A stretch of 64,000 nt of DNA from Glutamicibacter soli (GTDB lineage: Bacteria; Actinomycetota; Actinomycetes; Actinomycetales; Micrococcaceae). Where the stretch lies: assembly GCF_003309065.1 (NCBI RefSeq), contig NZ_POAF01000001.1:248001-312000 (forward strand), in the 5' to 3' direction. A program made the position numbers and the translations under genes. Shown in pieces: positions 8,329-16,609 of the stretch. The notes beneath the pieces were generated by a model that had not been told where the DNA came from, ran no database searches, and was given only the letters and a program-made list of their open reading frames with translations. Within the stretch, counting starts at the first letter, position 1. The number at the start of each line of letters is the position of its first letter.

Positions 8329-8829
8329 ATGCGCATCGACCAACTGGATGCAGACCTGATTGAGCTGCTCACCGACTCCCCCATGCTGCCGGTCATGGAA
8401 TGCGCCCGCCGCCTCGGGGTGGCCCGCGGCACCGTCAGCAGCCGGCTGGCGCGGCTCCACGAGGCGGGGGTGATCCGCGGCATCGTGCCGCGCATCGAGC
8501 CTGCCGGCTTCGGCTACACGCTGGTGGCCTTCTGCTCGGTGGAGATCATCCAGAAGTACGGGCACGATCCCGTGGCTACCGCCTTGGAGGAAGCGATCCC
8601 GGAGATCGTGGACATGTACACCGTCACCGGCACCTCGGATCTGCAGCTGCGCGTAGTGGCCAGGACTCCCGAGGACCTGCAGGACATCTTCAACCGGATC
8701 AACACCGTGCCCGGGGTTGCCCGCACCTCCTCGTCCTTCGCCCTGCACGAGCATTTCCAGGGACGCACCCTTCCCCTGGTAGAAGCCTGTGCGAAAGCTG
8801 GTTCGGGAACTGTGCAGACTGACCAGTAA
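8329..8829 (+). CDS. Lrp/AsnC family transcriptional regulator
   Basis: 166 residues. An AsnC-type helix-turn-helix comes first (LDADLIELLTDSPMLPVMEC, then RGTVSSRLARLHEAGVIRG). A RAM/ligand domain follows, ending in the region VVARTPEDLQDIFNRINTVPGV and RTSSSFALHEHF. The ATG at 8329 follows GTGAGGAC and gives the standard family start. It lies directly upstream of an aminotransferase and an amino acid permease on the same strand and likely senses an amino acid to control them. A palindrome in the gap is a candidate binding site. Confidence 0.88.
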   Translation: MRIDQLDADLIELLTDSPMLPVMECARRLGVARGTVSSRLARLHEAGVIRGIVPRIEPAGFGYTLVAFCSVEIIQKYGHDPVATALEEAIPEIVDMYTVTGTSDLQLRVVARTPEDLQDIFNRINTVPGVARTSSSFALHEHFQGRTLPLVEACAKAGSGTVQTDQ

Positions 8830-8850
8830 AATGGGGTGTTGACCAATTTT

Positions 8851-8871
8851 CGCTATGCAGGTTGCATAGCG
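8851..8871. promoter_or_regulatory. Candidate Lrp operator: 8-base palindrome
   Basis: CGCTATGC-AGGTT-GCATAGCG is a perfect inverted repeat with a 5-base centre. It lies just past the Lrp gene and about 130 bases before the aminotransferase start. A TTGACC hexamer at 8839-8844 lies just upstream and could be a -35 box, so the palindrome would overlap the promoter. Confidence 0.5.
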
Positions 8872-8999
8872 GTGCGCGCGGCGATTGAAACGGCCTGATC
8901 CGCCACTCTAGAGTCAAAGCTTGTGAATCGCGACACGCGAGGATATGAGCGGGGCCACCCGCACCCCCATTTGTGCCCATGGTCTTCAGAGAGGAACCC

Positions 9000-10085
9000 A
9001 TGACCCTTCACCAGCGCCCTTCCTTGCAGGCAGTCCCCGCTTACAAGCAGGGAAAGCCCGCCGCCGCTGGAGCCTCGAAGCTCTCGTCCAACGAGTCGCC
9101 GCACGAGCCGCTGCCGTCGGTGCTCGACGCCATCCGCGACGGGATCCAGAGCATCCACCGCTACCCGAGCATCGCCGCCCCGCAGGTCACTGCGGAACTG
9201 GCCGCGCTGCACAACGTGGATCCGGCGCACCTGACCCTGGGCGCAGGCTCCGTCGAGGTGGCCGCGCAGCTGATCCATGCGGTCGCCGCCGAGGGCGATG
9301 AGGTCATGTACGCATGGCGCTCCTTCGAGGCCTACCCGTCGCTGGTGCGCATCGCCGGGGCAACCCCGGTCGAGGTGCCGCTGGACGCCGACGCCAAGCA
9401 CGACCTGGACGCCATGCTGGCCGCGGTCACCGAGAAGACCCGTCTGATTTTCATCTGCAACCCGAACAACCCGACCGGCACCGTGGTGGAAGCCGAGGCG
9501 CTGGAGCGCTTCATCGCTGCCGTGCCGCGCGAGGTGCTGATCGTGATCGACGAGGCCTACGTGCACTTCGACCGCTCGGCAGTGCGCGCCGACGGCGTGG
9601 AGCTGTTCAAGAAGAACCCGAACGTCGCGGTGCTGCACACCTTTTCCAAGGCCTACGGCCTGGCCGGCCTGCGCATCGGCTACGCCATCAGCCCGCTGGA
9701 GGTGGCCGAGAACCTGCGCAAGGTCGCCATCCCGTTCGGCGTCTCTGATCTGGCCCAGCGCGCGGCAGTCGCCTCGCTGCACGCCGCCGATGAGCTGGCC
9801 GTGCGCATCAACGAGGTCGTCGCGCAGCGCGAGCGCATGTACGCGGGCCTGGGCGCCGCCGGCTACCCGGTCGTCGCGTCTGAAGCCAACTTCGTATGGA
9901 TCGCCGCCGGCGACGCCACCGCTGACATCGAGGCCCGACTCGAGGCCGGCGGCGTGGTCGCCCGGGCCTTCCCGGGCGAGGGCCTGCGCATCTCCTCCGG
10001 TTCCGAGCTGGACGTGGACCGCGTGCTGGCAGCGCTGGGCGCCGATTCCGCCGCCGTGGCCGCAGTCGAAGGTGCCATCGCGTGA
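9000..10085 (+). CDS. Histidinol-phosphate/aromatic amino acid aminotransferase (HisC-like, class I/II)
   Basis: 361 residues of PLP fold-type I. It shows KLSSNESPHEPLPSVLDAI (HisC-type N-terminus), ICNPNNPTGTV, VIDEAYVHF and the PLP lysine in HTFSKAYGLAGLRIGYA (Lys about 217). In actinomycetes such HisC-like proteins outside the his operon are often phenylalanine/tyrosine aminotransferases (Pat). Its place next to an Lrp regulator and an amino acid permease, with no other his genes, supports that reading but does not prove it. The ATG at 9000 follows GAGAGGAAC. The permease start overlaps its stop (GTGA), so the two are translationally coupled. Confidence 0.85.
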   Translation: MTLHQRPSLQAVPAYKQGKPAAAGASKLSSNESPHEPLPSVLDAIRDGIQSIHRYPSIAAPQVTAELAALHNVDPAHLTLGAGSVEVAAQLIHAVAAEGDEVMYAWRSFEAYPSLVRIAGATPVEVPLDADAKHDLDAMLAAVTEKTRLIFICNPNNPTGTVVEAEALERFIAAVPREVLIVIDEAYVHFDRSAVRADGVELFKKNPNVAVLHTFSKAYGLAGLRIGYAISPLEVAENLRKVAIPFGVSDLAQRAAVASLHAADELAVRINEVVAQRERMYAGLGAAGYPVVASEANFVWIAAGDATADIEARLEAGGVVARAFPGEGLRISSGSELDVDRVLAALGADSAAVAAVEGAIA

Positions 10086-11485
10086 GCGCGGCATTGAAGG
10101 ACCAGTCGCAGCAGCATCTGCATGCGGGGCTGACCCGCCGCCAGATCTCCATGATGGGCCTGGGCGGCGCGATCGGCGCCGGCCTGTTCGTCGGCTCCGG
10201 CCAGGCGATCTCCATCGCCGGCCCGGCCGTGCTGGTCTCCTACCTGCTGGCCGGCACCGTCATCATCGTCATCATGGCGATGCTGGCCGAGATGGTCGCC
10301 GCCAACCCGTCCTCCGGCGCGTTCAGCACCTTCGCCCACAAGGCGATGGGACGATCGGCCGGCAGCACCTTGGGCTGGCTGTACTGGATCCAGCTGGTTG
10401 TGGTGGTGGCCGCCGAGGCCACCGGCGCCGCGGCCATCGTCGCCGGATGGTTCCCCAGCGTCCCGCAATGGGGCTGGGTCCTGCTCTTCGTGATCGCCCT
10501 GTCCGGCGCAAATCTGCTGGGCGTGCGCAACTACGGGCGCTTCGAATACTGGTTCGCGGTCATCAAGGTCGCGGCGATCATCGCCTTCCTGGTGCTCGGC
10601 GCTCTGGTGCTCAGCTACATCATCCCGACCGATCAGCCGGTGGGCCTGGGCAATCTGGCCGCGCACGGCGGTTTCGCCCCGGGCGGCATGGCAGGCATCG
10701 CCGCCGCAGTGCTGATCGTGATCTTCTCCTTCGGCGGCACCGAAGTGGTTGCCATCGCCGCGGCCGAGTCCAACAACCCGGCTGACAACATCAAGCGCGT
10801 GGTGCGCTCGGTGATGGCTCGAATCCTGGTCTTCTACCTGGGCTCCATCCTGGTCATCGTCGCCGTGGTGCCGTGGAATGATCCGGCCATCGTGACCGGG
10901 CCGTTCGCCGCGGTGCTCAGCGTGCTGAACGTCCCGGGTGTCGAGGTCGTCATGAACGCCGTAGTGGTCATCGCGCTGCTCTCGGCCATGAACGCCAACA
11001 TCTACGGCTCCTCGCGCATGCTGTATTCGCTGGGCAAGCGCAAGCTGGCCCCGGTGGCAGTAACCCACGTGACCGGCAAGGGCGTTCCCGCCAAGGCCGT
11101 GATCAGCTCCGTTGCCTTCTCCTTCCTGGCCGTTGGCCTGAACTGGATCTGGCCGGAGAAGGTCATGCCGATCCTGCTGAACGTGGTCGGCTCCACGATC
11201 ATCGTGATCTGGTCATTCATCGCTGTCACGCAGTACATCCTGCGCCGCCGCGCCGACCGGAACGGCGAGCACCTGCCGGTGCGCCTGTGGGGATTCCCGT
11301 ACCTGTCCATCGCGACCATGGTGGTCCTGGCAGGCATCATCGGTGTCTCCATGACCGATGCGGCGGCCCGCACCCAGCTGCTGCTGACCGCGGGGCTGAC
11401 CGCAGTGATCTGGATCGTTTCCAAGATCGCGCTGCGCAACGTACCTGAGGTGATCGACGTGGAGCACGTCGACGAGGTCGCCTAG
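10082..11485 (+). CDS. APC-superfamily amino acid permease
   Basis: 467 residues with about 12 hydrophobic segments. It starts with the family signature LTRRQISMMGLGGAIGAGLFVGSG (quoted in parts: GLTRRQISMMGLGGAIG), and has later the typical YGSSRMLYSLGKR. This is the amino acid transporter (AAT) group that includes GABA, proline and aromatic permeases, so the substrate cannot be read from sequence. It starts at a GTG overlapping the aminotransferase stop, which implies that the two genes handle the same amino acid group. A strong terminator follows. Confidence 0.88.
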   Translation: MSAALKDQSQQHLHAGLTRRQISMMGLGGAIGAGLFVGSGQAISIAGPAVLVSYLLAGTVIIVIMAMLAEMVAANPSSGAFSTFAHKAMGRSAGSTLGWLYWIQLVVVVAAEATGAAAIVAGWFPSVPQWGWVLLFVIALSGANLLGVRNYGRFEYWFAVIKVAAIIAFLVLGALVLSYIIPTDQPVGLGNLAAHGGFAPGGMAGIAAAVLIVIFSFGGTEVVAIAAAESNNPADNIKRVVRSVMARILVFYLGSILVIVAVVPWNDPAIVTGPFAAVLSVLNVPGVEVVMNAVVVIALLSAMNANIYGSSRMLYSLGKRKLAPVAVTHVTGKGVPAKAVISSVAFSFLAVGLNWIWPEKVMPILLNVVGSTIIVIWSFIAVTQYILRRRADRNGEHLPVRLWGFPYLSIATMVVLAGIIGVSMTDAAARTQLLLTAGLTAVIWIVSKIALRNVPEVIDVEHVDEVA

Positions 11486-11496
11486 GCCCCCTGGCC

Positions 11497-11540
11497 AATG
11501 GCTCCGATCCGCACTGCGGGTCGGAGCCATTGTCGCTTTT
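11497..11540 (+). terminator. Rho-independent terminator after the permease
   Basis: An 11-base perfect stem (11497-11507 with 11521-11531) and a 13-base loop are followed by a short T-rich run ending in TTTT. Confidence 0.8.
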
Positions 11541-11594
11541 AAGGTGGTTTTCACTTGGCGCAATGCCCGATTTCGCGTTCCCGGAATTGTGTTC

Positions 11595-11600
11595 TATGAT
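11595..11600 (+). promoter_or_regulatory. -10 box (TATGAT) of tRNA-Ala
   Basis: TATGAT lies 33 bases before the mature tRNA. The same hexamer at the same spacing precedes the inverted copy, which supports its role. A weak -35 (TTCGCG) lies 17 bases upstream. Confidence 0.55.
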
Positions 11601-11633
11601 TATCAAGTTGCCTCATCAGGTAGCAATCCTCAC

Positions 11634-11706
11634 GGGGGTATGGCGCAGTTGGTAGCGCGTCTGCATGGCATGCAGAAGGTCAGGGGTTCGAATCCCCTTA
11701 CCTCCA
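11634..11706 (+). tRNA. tRNA-Ala (anticodon GGC)
   Basis: A complete 73-base cloverleaf. Acceptor GGGGGTA pairs with TACCTCC plus discriminator A. D arm GCGC...GCGC. Anticodon stem TCTGC/GCAGA with loop ATGGCAT gives anticodon GGC. The T arm is AGGGGTTCGAATCCCCT. CCA is not encoded. It reads GCC and GCT alanine codons. An identical copy is present in reverse orientation at 17647-17719. Confidence 0.95.
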
Positions 11707-11714
11707 CGAAAATT

Positions 11715-11751
11715 AATCTCAGGATGCACCAGCATCCTGAGATTTTTCTTT
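11715..11751 (+). terminator. Terminator after tRNA-Ala(GGC)
   Basis: A 13-base perfect stem (11715-11727 with 11732-11744), a 4-base loop and a following T run (TTTTTCTT). Confidence 0.88.
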
Positions 11752-11922
11752 ACCCGGATTCAAAAACCTACCGTAACGGCAGATTCATTCAAGCTGCAGA
11801 CATTTCGAGCTCGACTCGTTACCCTTGGCTCTACAGCTCTCACCGAGGTTCCGAGTTCAGCGCGAACAAGCACGGAGAGAACCCATATGGCTCGCAGCAG
11901 CGATCATCACCGAGGAGCCGGC

Positions 11923-12420
11923 ATGAGAACACCGAAACCCACCGGGCGCGTGGAGAAAAATGCGAACGGAATCGACCTTGTCCTGACACGAATGCTTCCT
12001 GTTGGACTTCAGGAGGCATGGACGGCACTCACCGAGCCCGAAAGCACAGCTCGATGGATCGGACGGTGGGAAGGAACCGGGGCCCAGGGGCAGACCATCA
12101 AGCTTCAGATGGGCTTCGAAGAAGGCAGTTCCTGGTCAGACGTCGTCATCGCCGAATGCCGGGCCCCGAATTTCCTGCGGGTCCAGACCATCGATGAATC
12201 CGGCTCATGGGATCTGTCCATCGAGTTGACCGCAGCAGCCCACGCGACCGAGCTGCGTTTTGTGCACCATGGACTCCTGCCAGGAGCAGTCGGGGACATT
12301 GGACCGGGCTGGGAGTACTACCTCGACCAGTTGCTCGCTTCAATCACGGGTGGGCCGCTTCCCGTCTGGGATGACTACTACCCCGCCCAACGGGATTACT
12401 TCCAAGGCCAGAAACGCTGA
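11923..12420 (+). CDS. SRPBCC (AHSA1-like) domain protein
   Basis: 165 residues of START/Bet v1-like fold. The N-terminal pattern is DLVLTRMLPVGLQEAWTALT followed by EPESTARWIGRWEG, and the C-terminal helix holds GPGWEYYLDQLLASITG. These are hallmarks of AHSA1-type SRPBCC proteins, which bind hydrophobic ligands or act as co-chaperone-like domains. No specific function is known here. The ATG at 11923 follows GAGGAG, while another in-frame ATG at 11887 also has a weaker ribosome site. It is the first protein gene after tRNA-Ala in the accessory segment. Confidence 0.8.
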   Translation: MRTPKPTGRVEKNANGIDLVLTRMLPVGLQEAWTALTEPESTARWIGRWEGTGAQGQTIKLQMGFEEGSSWSDVVIAECRAPNFLRVQTIDESGSWDLSIELTAAAHATELRFVHHGLLPGAVGDIGPGWEYYLDQLLASITGGPLPVWDDYYPAQRDYFQGQKR

Positions 12421-12547
12421 GTGATTCCATCGACGCCCTGGGCGCCGTAGTCGGCTTCGCATTTGCGGCTGTCGGGCTCAGGAACCTGAATCATGGGCGC
12501 GCCCGGTTTTGCGTTGAAAGCCCATCGGAGTAGTGTTTACCCAGTAG

Positions 12548-12620
12548 GGGGCTATAGCTCAGTTGGTAGAGTGCTTCGTTCGCAATGAAGAGGTCAGGGG
12601 TTCGAATCCCCTTAGCTCCA
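12548..12620 (+). tRNA. tRNA-Ala (anticodon CGC)
   Basis: 73 bases. Acceptor GGGGCTA pairs with TAGCTCC (one G-U) plus discriminator A. Anticodon stem CTTCG/TGAAG with loop TTCGCAA gives anticodon CGC, reading GCG alanine codons. The T arm AGGGGTTCGAATCCCCT is identical to that of the GGC tRNA. CCA is not encoded. Confidence 0.92.
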
Positions 12621-12628
12621 CGGATTCC

Positions 12629-12664
12629 CAGCCGGGTTCATGAATCATGAGCCCGGCTGTTTTC
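12629..12664 (+). terminator. Terminator after tRNA-Ala(CGC)
   Basis: An 8-base GC-rich stem (12629-12636 with 12652-12659) is followed by TTTT. The loop contains two TCATGA blocks that can pair further. Any CorA start codon inside this hairpin is therefore unlikely to be used. Confidence 0.78.
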
Positions 12665-12669
12665 GTATC

Positions 12670-13815
12670 ATGCGCTTCCACAATCAGACGTCGGCAGGTT
12701 CGATAGAGAACCCAGCAAAGAGAGTGGGGTCTCGTCCCTTGGCAGGTAGTCTCCCCCGCAGGTCGCCGAAGCACCGCACGCCAAGCCGCGTGCCGGCCAT
12801 CTTCCGTTTCATCCAAGATGGAGCGATCATTGAAGCTCCCAAGGATGCCGATATCGCGTCGGTGCTGGAATTCTCCCAGCCGGAGGCAAATCGGGTTGGC
12901 CTGGGAATCTACCCGGTCCCCGCTCGCAAAGACATCCACGAGTTGGCTCGGGCTTGGCAGCTGCACCCAGTTTTAGTTGACGACCTGCTCCATGCCGGGC
13001 AGCGCCCAAAGCTCGAACGCTACGGGGACGTGACTTTGCTGGTCGTCCGATCTGCGTTGTACCTTGACGAGGCCGAAGAAGTCGAGCTTTCGGAATTCCA
13101 TGTGCTGCTTCGACCCGGCGCGCTGGCGATCCTGTGCCAGGATAACCGCTGGATTGATGGGACCCCGGGGCGCGACTGGGCCGAGGACATAGGCGGCAGC
13201 CAGGCGGTTCTGGACAAGCAGCTCCTGGCAAACCAGGCGTTGTTGAAGTTGGGGGCCGAAGCGATTCTCTACCGGCTGTTGGACGAAATTGTCGACGGTT
13301 ACGTCCCTGCCCTGCAGGGACTCGGCATCGACAAGGAGCAAATCGAGCTGCAGGTATTCGGCGGCGATGCCACGGTCACCGAGCGCATCTACCGGCTCAG
13401 CCAGGAAGTCATCGACATGCAGCATGCGACCGCCTCTCTCAGCGAGGTCGTCCGTTCGCTGGCTTCCGGCTTCGAGAAGTACAACGTGCCCGGCGAACTG
13501 CAGACCTACCTCCAGGATGTCTCGGACCACCTGACCCGCGCCCACACCCAAACGCAGGAGTACCGGGACGCGCTGTCCCAGATCCTCAACGTGAACTCCA
13601 CGCTGGTGGCCCAGCGCCAGAACGAGGACATGAAGAAGATCTCCGGTTGGGCGGCAATCTTGTTCGCTCCGACGCTCATTGCCGCCATCTACGGCATGAA
13701 CTTCGACAACATGCCGGAGTTGCATTGGGCGCTGGGGTACCCCGTGGCGATCGGGGGCATGGTGCTGTTTGCCGCCGGGCTTTATGGTGTCTTCAAATGG
13801 AGAAAGTGGTTCTGA
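12670..13815 (+). CDS. CorA-like Mg2+/Co2+ transporter
   Basis: Up to 381 residues with the CorA layout: a large cytoplasmic N-terminal alpha/beta and coiled-coil region, then two C-terminal membrane helices. The defining loop motif is YGMNFDNMPEL (Gly-Met-Asn) between the helices, and the tail ends VFKWRKWF. Homology starts clearly only near 12790 (AIFRFIQDG), so the true start is uncertain: ATG 12670, GTG 12724, TTG 12739 and GTG 12790 are all in frame and none has a good ribosome site. The stop overlaps the next start (TGATG), coupling it to the broken GyrI-like gene. Confidence 0.82.
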   Translation: MRFHNQTSAGSIENPAKRVGSRPLAGSLPRRSPKHRTPSRVPAIFRFIQDGAIIEAPKDADIASVLEFSQPEANRVGLGIYPVPARKDIHELARAWQLHPVLVDDLLHAGQRPKLERYGDVTLLVVRSALYLDEAEEVELSEFHVLLRPGALAILCQDNRWIDGTPGRDWAEDIGGSQAVLDKQLLANQALLKLGAEAILYRLLDEIVDGYVPALQGLGIDKEQIELQVFGGDATVTERIYRLSQEVIDMQHATASLSEVVRSLASGFEKYNVPGELQTYLQDVSDHLTRAHTQTQEYRDALSQILNVNSTLVAQRQNEDMKKISGWAAILFAPTLIAAIYGMNFDNMPELHWALGYPVAIGGMVLFAAGLYGVFKWRKWF

Positions 13816-14429
13816 TGGACAAGATCGATTTCAAGAAGACCGATTCCTATCATGCGCCCAAGACGTTCCAGTCCATCGATGTGCCGCAGATGCAGTATCT
13901 CATGATTGATGGACATGGTGACCCGAACACCTCACAGGCTTACCAGGACGCACTGAAGACCCTCTACCCGGTGGCCTACAAACTGAAGTTCGCCAGCAAG
14001 CTGGCGGGTCGGGACTATGTGATGCCGCCATTGGAAGGTCTCTGGTGGGCCGAGCAGATGGAATCGTTCACGGTGGCGCGGGACAAGTCCCAGTGGGACT
14101 GGACGATGATGCTGATGGTTCCCGAATGGCTTGGCCCGGATGACGTCGCGCAGGCGTTGGACACCGCACAGTCCTCGGGCGAACTTCCCGCCGGAGACAA
14201 GATCCGGCTTGGATGCCTTTCCGAAGGCAGTTGTGTCTAGGTGCTGCACATCGGCTCCTATGACGATGAAGCACCCGTATTGGCTCGAATGCATGAATTC
14301 ATCAATGAGCAAGGCATGGACCTGAGCGGGAAGCATCACGAGATCTACCTCTCCGACCCTCGTCGAGTTCAACCAGAGAAGCTTCGTACCATACTTCGCC
14401 AGCCGGTGGTCCTGGCCTCGCGCAAATAA
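13815..14429 (+). pseudogene. GyrI-like domain protein, split by an in-frame TAG
   Basis: Reading from ATG 13815 gives MDKIDFKKTDSYHAPKTF, then PQMQYLMIDGHGDPNTS and LEGLWWAEQMESFTVA, typical of GyrI-like small-molecule-binding proteins. A TAG at 14238-14240 interrupts the frame. The same frame then continues without a gap as VLHIGSYDDEAPVLARMHEF and GKHHEIYLSDPRRV...KLRTILRQPV, the normal family C-terminus. Relatives read 'SEGLCVQ' followed by LHIG/LHVG at this point, so the TAG most likely replaced a CAG glutamine codon by one C-to-T change. It could instead be a sequencing error. The full length would be 204 residues. It is coupled to the CorA-like gene by a one-base overlap. Confidence 0.85.
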
Positions 14430-14454
14430 CCCAAGGAAACTCAAGGAGCAAGTC

Positions 14455-15141
14455 ATGAGCACTGTCCTGACGCCGCAGAGCACGGTGGCCGAGGTTCAAA
14501 CGGCTCTCGCCGAGTTGGACGACCCGCGCATGCGTGCAGTCAATGAAAAGCATGGTGATGACCTCGGCGTGAATCTCACCAAGCTTCGCGGCCTGGCGAA
14601 AGCCCTGAAAAGCAATCAGGAATTGGCGGAGCAGCTCTGGGCAACCCGTGAGACGGCCACCCGACTGGTCGCCATCCTGATCTGCAAGCCGCGCGTATTC
14701 ACCCTTGATGATTTGGAGCGATGGCTCCGTGAAGCCAGGACTCCGAAGGTCCAAGGCTGGTTCGTGAATTACGTGGTGAAGAAAAGCAAGCATCTGGAAG
14801 ACCTCCGTAGGATGCTCGTTGAGGACGCGGACCCAATTGTTGCCAGTGCCGGCTGGGAATTGACCGCGCATCAGGTCGTCAAGTCACCGGAGAATCTGGA
14901 GCTTACGAATTTGCTGGACACTGTCGAAGCCGAAATGAAGACAGCACCCGAACGCTTGCAGTGGGCGATGAACAACACCTTGGCCCAAATCGGTATCGAA
15001 CATGAGCCATTGCGGTCGCGCGCCCTGCAAATCGGCGAGGATCTGCAGGTCCTGGCCGATTATCCAACACCTCCGGGATGCACCTCGCCTTTCGCACCCA
15101 TCTGGATCACTGAGATGGTCAGCCGCAAATCTGCCTCGTAG
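14455..15141 (+). CDS. DNA alkylation repair (AlkD-like, HEAT-repeat) protein
   Basis: 228 residues, all helical by pattern, with repeated HEAT-like units: LWATRETATRLVAILICKPR, WLREARTPKVQGWFVNYVV, PIVASAGWELTAHQVV. It matches the small AlkD-like family often annotated as DNA alkylation repair protein. AlkD glycosylases remove bulky or charged alkylated bases, but activity in this branch is not established and I cannot place catalytic residues with certainty. The ATG at 14455 follows AAGGAGCAAGTC. It is 25 bases after the broken GyrI-like gene and may share its transcript. Confidence 0.72.
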   Translation: MSTVLTPQSTVAEVQTALAELDDPRMRAVNEKHGDDLGVNLTKLRGLAKALKSNQELAEQLWATRETATRLVAILICKPRVFTLDDLERWLREARTPKVQGWFVNYVVKKSKHLEDLRRMLVEDADPIVASAGWELTAHQVVKSPENLELTNLLDTVEAEMKTAPERLQWAMNNTLAQIGIEHEPLRSRALQIGEDLQVLADYPTPPGCTSPFAPIWITEMVSRKSAS

Positions 15142-15237
15142 GACTAGTCTCCGAAACGGCGCTGCGCGCCCGGGAATTCACGACCGCAGCCCCCAGGCGC
15201 GGAAGGCTGAACGGGTTACCGACCGGCCGGTGGAATT

Positions 15238-15921
15238 CTACGCCAAGCGGCCACGATGGAGTGTGGTTGACGCAAGCCAGAAAATTGTCTGGGCGGCCAC
15301 TACGGTCACGGCGCCCATCGCAACGGTTCCGATGGTCCAGGCGCCCCACACCGTACCGAGTCCTATCAATCCAACGGTCGCCGTTGCCACGACAACGGCG
15401 GCCAACAGAATGAGTCGCTTAGCGGTTTCCAAGTTCTCCGCACCATGCTTCCACCCTGCAAACAGCTCTGTGGCCTGTACCAGCGCAACACCGATGCCCG
15501 AACCAGTTGCGAACGCAATGACGCCAGGGTCCGGCGCGGCAGTTTGAATCGAGACAATCACTACTGCTGCAATAACCAAGATCGCAACAGCATCGATAAC
15601 GGATGCGATTACCCGCCACCTCCCTGCTCCCTCGTTGAGTTGGCGCTTGCGCGGGATGTAATCCCACGCTCGAGCAATAAACCAACGGCTTGAGAGCAAG
15701 CCGATGGCCAGGGATCCAGCGGGTGCGACTAGGGCCGCAAACAGATCGTTCGTGGCGACCCATACGACTGCCCCAATGGCGACAAGCACCGGTACTGAAT
15801 TCAATCGTGCAAACCACCATCCACGCAAGTAAAGTGCGCGTGCCTCCGCCACGTCGAGGGGATGCAAGAACTTTTTCTTCGAGAAATCTGGCAGATTTAC
15901 AGCTTCGTTCATCTCATTCAT
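15238..15921 (-). CDS. Unknown membrane protein paired with the upstream HTH protein
   Basis: About 227 residues. A hydrophilic start (MNEMNEAVNLPDFSKKKF) is followed by about six hydrophobic helices in two blocks, near residues 38-72 and 112-220. The middle holds a basic linker (IPRKRQLNEGAGRWR). I do not recognise a family. The start is the ATG at 15921, placed behind GGAGCTCGAA and overlapping the stop of the upstream gene as ATGA, so the two are translationally coupled. The upstream protein has a C-terminal helix-turn-helix. Such a regulator-plus-membrane pair could be a sensor or an immunity-type module, but nothing in the sequence decides this. Confidence 0.7.
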   Translation of the reverse strand: MNEMNEAVNLPDFSKKKFLHPLDVAEARALYLRGWWFARLNSVPVLVAIGAVVWVATNDLFAALVAPAGSLAIGLLSSRWFIARAWDYIPRKRQLNEGAGRWRVIASVIDAVAILVIAAVVIVSIQTAAPDPGVIAFATGSGIGVALVQATELFAGWKHGAENLETAKRLILLAAVVVATATVGLIGLGTVWGAWTIGTVAMGAVTVVAAQTIFWLASTTLHRGRLA

Positions 15922-16502
15922 TTCGAGCTCCACGGCGTGGTTTTTATGAAGTCGGTTCCTACACTGCCTTTGGCGAGTTCGTAGACTTTCTGCCTGGCCA
16001 CACCCAGAGAGCTGGCCACGGTGACTGCGCTGTATTCCTCCAGCAACGCTTCAATGCTGGCTGCACGTATGCCCGCCGCGCGAGCGACTAGATGTGAAGC
16101 AAGTGCGCTAACTTCCGCAGCGATAAGAGCGACTACGCGGTCTCCCCCAAATTCAGCGGCCCACGAAACCCGTCCGGAAGCAGCGGCCGCGTAGAGTCGA
16201 TCCCCGGCATCCTGGAGATGGGACTCAACACTTCCTGGGGTGACACCGGCCGCGCGAAATCGCTCAATTACAGCTTCCAGGACAGCAACTGGTTCGCGCT
16301 GGCGATGTGCGAGCACACGTAACCATTCCGGATCAGCACGAACATCGAAACTGTCCAGAGATATGTCACCCCCGGGATTACACTTCATGTATTGAATGAT
16401 CAACTCCGTCAGCTGCGCTGTCAATAGGTGTTGGCCCACGGATCTTCCAGCAATGCCAAAGTCTCTCGTGGCAAACGGCTGGACAGGAAATGTTGTTGAC
16501 AT
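15918..16502 (-). CDS. Unknown protein with C-terminal helix-turn-helix
   Basis: 194 residues, soluble and mostly helical by pattern. Near the C-terminus the stretch SAVTVASSLGVARQKVYELA resembles a helix-turn-helix of the kind that follows a 'TVAEVAxxLGVSRxxVYxL' rule, so DNA binding is likely. The middle carries AAEFGGDRVVALIAAEVSAL and is not recognised. The ATG at 16502 has no clear ribosome site, and an in-frame ATG at 16388 is an alternative. It overlaps the downstream membrane-protein gene by ATGA. It is divergent from the broken SnoaL-like gene. No family is assigned. Confidence 0.6.
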   Translation of the reverse strand: MSTTFPVQPFATRDFGIAGRSVGQHLLTAQLTELIIQYMKCNPGGDISLDSFDVRADPEWLRVLAHRQREPVAVLEAVIERFRAAGVTPGSVESHLQDAGDRLYAAAASGRVSWAAEFGGDRVVALIAAEVSALASHLVARAAGIRAASIEALLEEYSAVTVASSLGVARQKVYELAKGSVGTDFIKTTPWSSK

Positions 16503-16609
16503 GATTCACGCAAGTCGGTGTCGAAGTCGATTTCAGAGAATATTATTGGGAGCCACTGCATCACGGAAACATTGCATCCGCATCCACACTTTCGAGCAGG
16601 GAGCGTCTC

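Larger units (their letters stand above)
11595..11706. repeat. Inverted repeat arm A: tRNA-Ala(GGC) plus leader
   Basis: This arm matches 17647-17758 in reverse orientation. The 73-base tRNA body is identical, the 33-base leader has the same length with 7 differences, and TATGAT is aligned at the same spot in both. Sequences beyond the arms differ. The arms enclose about 6 kb of accessory genes. Confidence 0.85.

Noticed and set aside
11544-12197. Open frame running through tRNA-Ala(GGC)
   Set aside because: It would translate the tRNA and its terminator. The SRPBCC gene in another frame has real homology.
12640-12669. Upstream start for the CorA-like gene
   Set aside because: The ATG lies inside the terminator hairpin of tRNA-Ala(CGC).
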